From assembly GCF_039542905.1 (NCBI RefSeq), contig NZ_BAABIS010000001.1, positions 1,426,001-1,490,000 on the forward strand: a DNA stretch of 64,000 nt. Reading direction: 5' to 3'. Shown here piece after piece: positions 60,864 to 64,000 of the stretch (the stretch's first letter is position 1; every line of letters starts with the position of its first letter). Source of the DNA: Kitasatospora terrestris. GTDB taxonomy: Bacteria; Actinomycetota; Actinomycetes; Streptomycetales; Streptomycetaceae. The translations under genes were made by a program, and so were the position numbers. The notes under the pieces are model-generated. The model was not told the origin of the DNA. It searched no databases and saw only the letters and a program-made list of their open reading frames with translations.

Positions 60864-62341
60864 GCGGCCGCCTCCTCGGTGTCGGCGGCACCGGGCTGCC
60901 GCCACTCGGGCTTGCTCAGCTTCAGGAAGGTGAAGGGGATGATCAGGCCGAGGATCAGCAGGCCGCCGCCGACGATCGCGACGTAGCCCCAGACGCTGCC
61001 GCCGCCGAACTGGGAGGACGGCACGAAGCCGATGATCATCGCGGCCGCCGAGGCCAGCAGGCCGACCACGCACAGCACCACCAGGCCCGGGGCGCGGTAG
61101 CCGCGCGGGTGGTCGGGCTGCAGTCGGCGCAGCCGGATCGCGGCGACGAACATCAGCAGGTAGACGATCAGGTACACCTGGGTGGTGATCACCGAGAGGA
61201 TCCAGTAGGCGCTGGAGACGTTGGGGATCAGCGCGTACAGCAGGGCGATCAGGCTGGTCACGATGCCCTGGGTGACCAGCAGGTTCTGCTGGATGCCGTG
61301 GCCGTTGAGCTTCTGCAGGTAGGGCGGCAGGTAGCCCTCCTGGCGGGAGATCAGCAGCAGGCCCTTGGAGGGGCCGGCCAGCCAGGTCAGCATGCCGCCG
61401 AGCGAGGCGGCCACCAGGCCGACCGCGATCAGCGGGGTCAGCCAGCCGATGTGGAAGTACTGGAAGAAGGCGTCGAAGGCCTGCATCACGCCGGCGGTCA
61501 GGCTCAGCTGGTCGGCCGGGACGACCCAGCTGATCGCCAGCGCGGGCAGGATGAAGATCAGCAGGACCAGGCCCATCGCCAGGAACATCGACTTGGGGAA
61601 CTCCTTGGCCGGGTTCCTCAGCGAGGAGACGTGGACGGCGTTCATCTCCATGCCGGAGTAGCTGAGGAAGTTGTTGACGATCAGCACCAGGCTGGCCAGG
61701 CCCGTCCAGGCCGGGAGGATGTGGTCGGCGTTCATCGGTGCGGCGGAGGGGTTGCCCTGGCCGAGGAAGACCATGCCGAGCACGACCAGCAGCGTGCCGG
61801 GGATCAGGGTGCCGATGACCAGGCCCCAGGAGGCGAGGCCGGCGACCGCGCTGGTGCCCCGCGAGGAGATCCAGACACCGGTCCAGTAGCACACCATGAT
61901 CACGATGGCGGTGTAGACGCCGTTGTTGGCCAGCGCCGGGTTGATCACGTACGCGATCGTCGAGGCCACGTAGGCGAGCAGGCTCGGGTAGTAGAAGATC
62001 GTCATCGCGAACTGGCACCACACGGCGAGGAAGCCCAGCGGCTTCGACAGGCCCTGGGCCACCCAGTTGTAGACGCCGCCGCTCCAGCCGGAGGCGAGCT
62101 CGGCGGAGACCAGCGCGGTCGGCAGCAGGAAGACGATCGCGGGCACGACGTAGAGGAACACGCACGCCAGGCCGTACACGGCCATCGTGGGCGAGGCGCG
62201 AAGACTGGCCACCGAACTGGTCGTCATCAGAGCCAGCGTCAGCCAGGTCATCTTGGGAGTGGCGACGGCGCGGGCGGCACGGGCCTGCGACCCGGTGGAC
62301 GTACTCCCGGGCCGATCGGCCGGCACGTCAGCGACACTCAT
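60860..62341 (-). CDS. APC-superfamily permease (glutamate:GABA antiporter-like)
   Basis: A 493-residue inner-membrane amino acid or peptide transporter with 12 hydrophobic helices. The unwound helix 1 has the APC pattern TTSSVASLRASPTMAVYGLA. Helix 2 contains LLPTALVSAELASGWSGGVY, whose E/G arrangement is typical of GadC/AGT-family antiporters. TM6 carries LSYSGMEMNAVHVSSLRNPA, matching the E-x-x-AVH pattern of that family. The ATG at 62341 begins the operon. Downstream dipeptidase genes suggest a peptide or amino acid product of peptide breakdown as substrate. Exchange rather than uptake is possible. Confidence 0.9.
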   Translation of the reverse strand: MSVADVPADRPGSTSTGSQARAARAVATPKMTWLTLALMTTSSVASLRASPTMAVYGLACVFLYVVPAIVFLLPTALVSAELASGWSGGVYNWVAQGLSKPLGFLAVWCQFAMTIFYYPSLLAYVASTIAYVINPALANNGVYTAIVIMVCYWTGVWISSRGTSAVAGLASWGLVIGTLIPGTLLVVLGMVFLGQGNPSAAPMNADHILPAWTGLASLVLIVNNFLSYSGMEMNAVHVSSLRNPAKEFPKSMFLAMGLVLLIFILPALAISWVVPADQLSLTAGVMQAFDAFFQYFHIGWLTPLIAVGLVAASLGGMLTWLAGPSKGLLLISRQEGYLPPYLQKLNGHGIQQNLLVTQGIVTSLIALLYALIPNVSSAYWILSVITTQVYLIVYLLMFVAAIRLRRLQPDHPRGYRAPGLVVLCVVGLLASAAAMIIGFVPSSQFGGGSVWGYVAIVGGGLLILGLIIPFTFLKLSKPEWRQPGAADTEEAAA

Positions 62342-62485
62342 GGACGCCTCCTTCACGGCGGCCCGGGGCGGGCCGCGTGCTCCCAGCCTCAGCGGCACCC
62401 CGGCGCCCCGCACGCCGGACGGCGGGCCTCCGGTGGGAAGGATCACCGGTTCGGCCCAGCGGGACGGCCGGCGCGGGGAGCCGGT

Positions 62486-63235
62486 TCACGGCCGGGAGGG
62501 CTTGCCCGCGATCGCGTCGTACGCCCTCACCCGCAACCGGCGGACCCAGCCGCCCCGCTCTTCGCGCCGCTGCGCCCGCCGGGCCTTCGTGCTTCCCTCC
62601 GGATAGCGCCGGTGCGCCCACGGCGACCCGGGACGGGCCAGTCGCAGGGCGCCGACCACCGCGAACACCGGCACCAGCAGGCCCAGGAGCCCGGTGAACA
62701 CCTTTCCCTTGGACAGTGCCACCAGCGAGAAGCCCCCGTTGATCAGCACCACCACGACGTACTCCCAGTCCGACACCGGCTGTCCGTCCGAGGAGGCGTC
62801 GGTGACGCCGAACGGAGCCGCGCCGAGCACCAGCAGCCCCATCGCGGCAGCCCCGAGCACCACAGCGTCCACCGACAGGCGCCCGGCCTCCGACCAGTAC
62901 ACGTCCTCCAGTCGGAGGATCAGCGCGAACTCGTCCAGGACCAGCGCGATCCCCACGCCGAACAGCCCGGCGAAGATCTCCGCCCACGGTCGGTGCCCGC
63001 CCGTCTCCGAGGCCAGCCCGATCCCCGCGATGATCGCGAACACCGTGCCGAACACCACGTGGTGGATGTGCAGGCCCCCGGAGGACTCGACGTTCTTCGG
63101 CCACCAGGAGACCTCGGCCCGGATCATCCGCACGCTGAAGCGGATGAACAGGAACGTCACGATGAACGCCACCAGCATCACCAGCAGTGGCTGCTTCCCC
63201 GGGTCCAGGATCTCGCGTGCGTACCAGCCGGCCAT
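62486..63235 (-). CDS. Integral membrane protein, unknown
   Basis: A 249-residue membrane protein with about five helices: LLVMLVAFIVTFLFIRFSVR, VVFGTVFAIIAGIGLASET, AEIFAGLFGVGIALVLDEFA, VLGAAAMGLLVLGAAPFGV and a pair near 175-205. The segment SSGGLHIHHVVFGTVF holds a conserved His pair, and VLDEFALILRLEDVYW is acidic at a membrane edge. Together they could bind a metal, but that is speculation. The C-terminus is a basic tail of about 40 residues. It is separated by 145 bp from the permease gene and by 55 bp from the dimethylargininase-like gene, all on one strand. Confidence 0.8.
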   Translation of the reverse strand: MAGWYAREILDPGKQPLLVMLVAFIVTFLFIRFSVRMIRAEVSWWPKNVESSGGLHIHHVVFGTVFAIIAGIGLASETGGHRPWAEIFAGLFGVGIALVLDEFALILRLEDVYWSEAGRLSVDAVVLGAAAMGLLVLGAAPFGVTDASSDGQPVSDWEYVVVVLINGGFSLVALSKGKVFTGLLGLLVPVFAVVGALRLARPGSPWAHRRYPEGSTKARRAQRREERGGWVRRLRVRAYDAIAGKPSRP

Positions 63236-63289
63236 GGTCCGATGCTGCCACCGCCGGGTCGCCCGCGCCCGCCCGACGGTCCGCCCGAC

Positions 63290-64000
63290 TCAGTCGCGGA
63301 GTTCGAGGGTGCAGCACTTGACGCTGCCGCCGCCCTTGAGGAGTTCCGAGAGGTCGACCGGCTCCGGGCGGAAGCCGCGGGCGGCGAGCTGCCCGGCGAG
63401 GGTGTGGGCCGCCTCGGGGAGGAAGACGTGCAGGCCGTCGCTGACCGCGTTGAGGCCGAAGACCTCGGCCTCGGCCGGGGTGGCGAGCAGGGCGCCGGGG
63501 AAGTGGCGGCGCAGCAGGTCGAGGCTGTGCGGGGCGAAGGCCGCCGGGTTGTACATGATCTCGTCGCCGTCCAGGACGGCCAGCGCGGTGTCCAGGTGGT
63601 AGTAGCGGGGGTCGACCAGGTCGAGGGAGAGCACCGGGCGGCCGAGGAAGGCCTCCGCCTCGCGGTGGCTCGCGGCGCTGCTGCGAAAGCCCCGGCCGGC
63701 CAGGAGCCAGGAGGCGGTGGTGAGGAAGTCGCCCTCGCCCTCGTTGACGTGCTCGGGGTCGAGGGTCTCGGCGTACCCGTGCTCGCGGAACCAGCGCAGG
63801 TACGCGGGCCCTTCGGCGGCCCGCTCGGCGTTGCGGAAGCGGGCCCCGAGCACGCGGCCGCCGACCACGGTGGCGCCGTTGGCGGCGTACACCATGTCGG
63901 GCAGGCCCGGGATCGGGTCGATCAGCTCCACGGTGTGGCCGAGGGCGCGGTACCGGGCGGCGAGCCGCTCCCACTGGAGGACGGCCAGGTCGGTGTCGAC
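63290..64000 (-). CDS. Dimethylargininase/amidinotransferase-like protein, 5' end outside the window
   Basis: At least 236 residues of a pentein-fold guanidine-modifying enzyme, still open at the right edge. The sequence has DLVDPRYYHLDTALAVLDGD, with the catalytic His. The Cys motif is at the C-terminus, in LLKGGGSVKCCTLELRD. MVYAANGATVVGGRVLGARF and EGEGDFLTTASWLLAG are also family signatures. Dimethylarginine dimethylaminohydrolases and related arginine deiminase-like enzymes share this. The missing N-terminus prevents a firm substrate call. In many actinobacteria this gene neighbours ornithine aminotransferase, which would lie to the right. Confidence 0.9.
   Translation of the reverse strand, partial: VDTDLAVLQWERLAARYRALGHTVELIDPIPGLPDMVYAANGATVVGGRVLGARFRNAERAAEGPAYLRWFREHGYAETLDPEHVNEGEGDFLTTASWLLAGRGFRSSAASHREAEAFLGRPVLSLDLVDPRYYHLDTALAVLDGDEIMYNPAAFAPHSLDLLRRHFPGALLATPAEAEVFGLNAVSDGLHVFLPEAAHTLAGQLAARGFRPEPVDLSELLKGGGSVKCCTLELRD

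Overview
The window is very GC-rich DNA with strong third-codon-position GC bias, frequent GTG and TTG starts, ATGA/GTGA gene overlaps and many TANNNT -10 boxes placed 6-7 nt before a start codon (leaderless mRNAs). Gene content (SpoIIE-type phosphatases, Hanks-type kinase, MMPL exporter, Tat substrates, GlxA/AraC regulators) points to a streptomycete-type actinomycete (Streptomyces or Kitasatospora); the species cannot be fixed from this sequence. About 56 intact protein genes, three decayed genes, no rRNA or tRNA genes, no insertion sequences and no CRISPR array were recognised.

Layout. 0-3.7 kb: end of a glutamine synthetase-family gene, a DUF402 protein, an isochorismatase-like hydrolase, a membrane protein with a winged-helix partner, and a GlxA/AraC regulator. 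3.7-7.4 kb: a palindrome-flanked Lrp/AsnC regulator followed by a 1037-residue fusion of kinase-like, LytM-like and class III aminotransferase domains. 7.5-14.1 kb: gap, a PfkB sugar kinase, an orphan protein, a Tat-exported bicovalent-type flavin oxidase and two overlapping orphan genes. 14.2-20.6 kb: a HEAT-type protein, a SulP transporter plus beta-carbonic anhydrase operon with an operator-like palindrome, a SpoIIE phosphatase lacking a canonical Asp, and a LysR regulator. 20.6-26.1 kb: secreted M9 collagenase, PBP4-type peptidase and an aldo/keto reductase closed by a strong hairpin.

26.4-30.6 kb: Uma2-family protein, a second SpoIIE phosphatase, a SHOCT protein and a membrane-anchored orphan. 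30.6-35.6 kb: a tightly overlapping five-gene operon for a membrane redox complex (NarI/DsrM-like protein, molybdopterin oxidoreductase, four-cluster ferredoxin, Tat-signal Rieske protein, small membrane protein). 35.7-45.3 kb: low-complexity lipoprotein, two tandem paralogous membrane proteins, MMPL exporter, Ser/Thr kinase and a DJ-1/PfpI protein. 46-47.6 kb: a rifampicin monooxygenase (rox) with a rifamycin-associated-element-like inverted repeat upstream. 47.6-50.7 kb: an accessory patch with a decayed ATP-dependent DNA ligase, a decayed zeta-toxin-like gene, an unidentified remnant and an intact antitoxin/PIN-toxin pair with its own operator. 50.7-64 kb: aldo/keto reductase, DUF2254 protein, DyP peroxidase with C-terminal cargo peptide next to its encapsulin shell, a type III PLP decarboxylase, a five-gene operon of permease, small membrane protein, M20 and M24 peptidases and FUSC protein, a membrane protein, and a partial dimethylargininase-like gene at the right edge.

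The most informative systems are the Mo/Fe-S/Rieske membrane complex, the rox gene with its upstream element, the encapsulin-DyP pair, the bicarbonate transporter/carbonic anhydrase operon, and the toxin-antitoxin pair embedded in gene debris.
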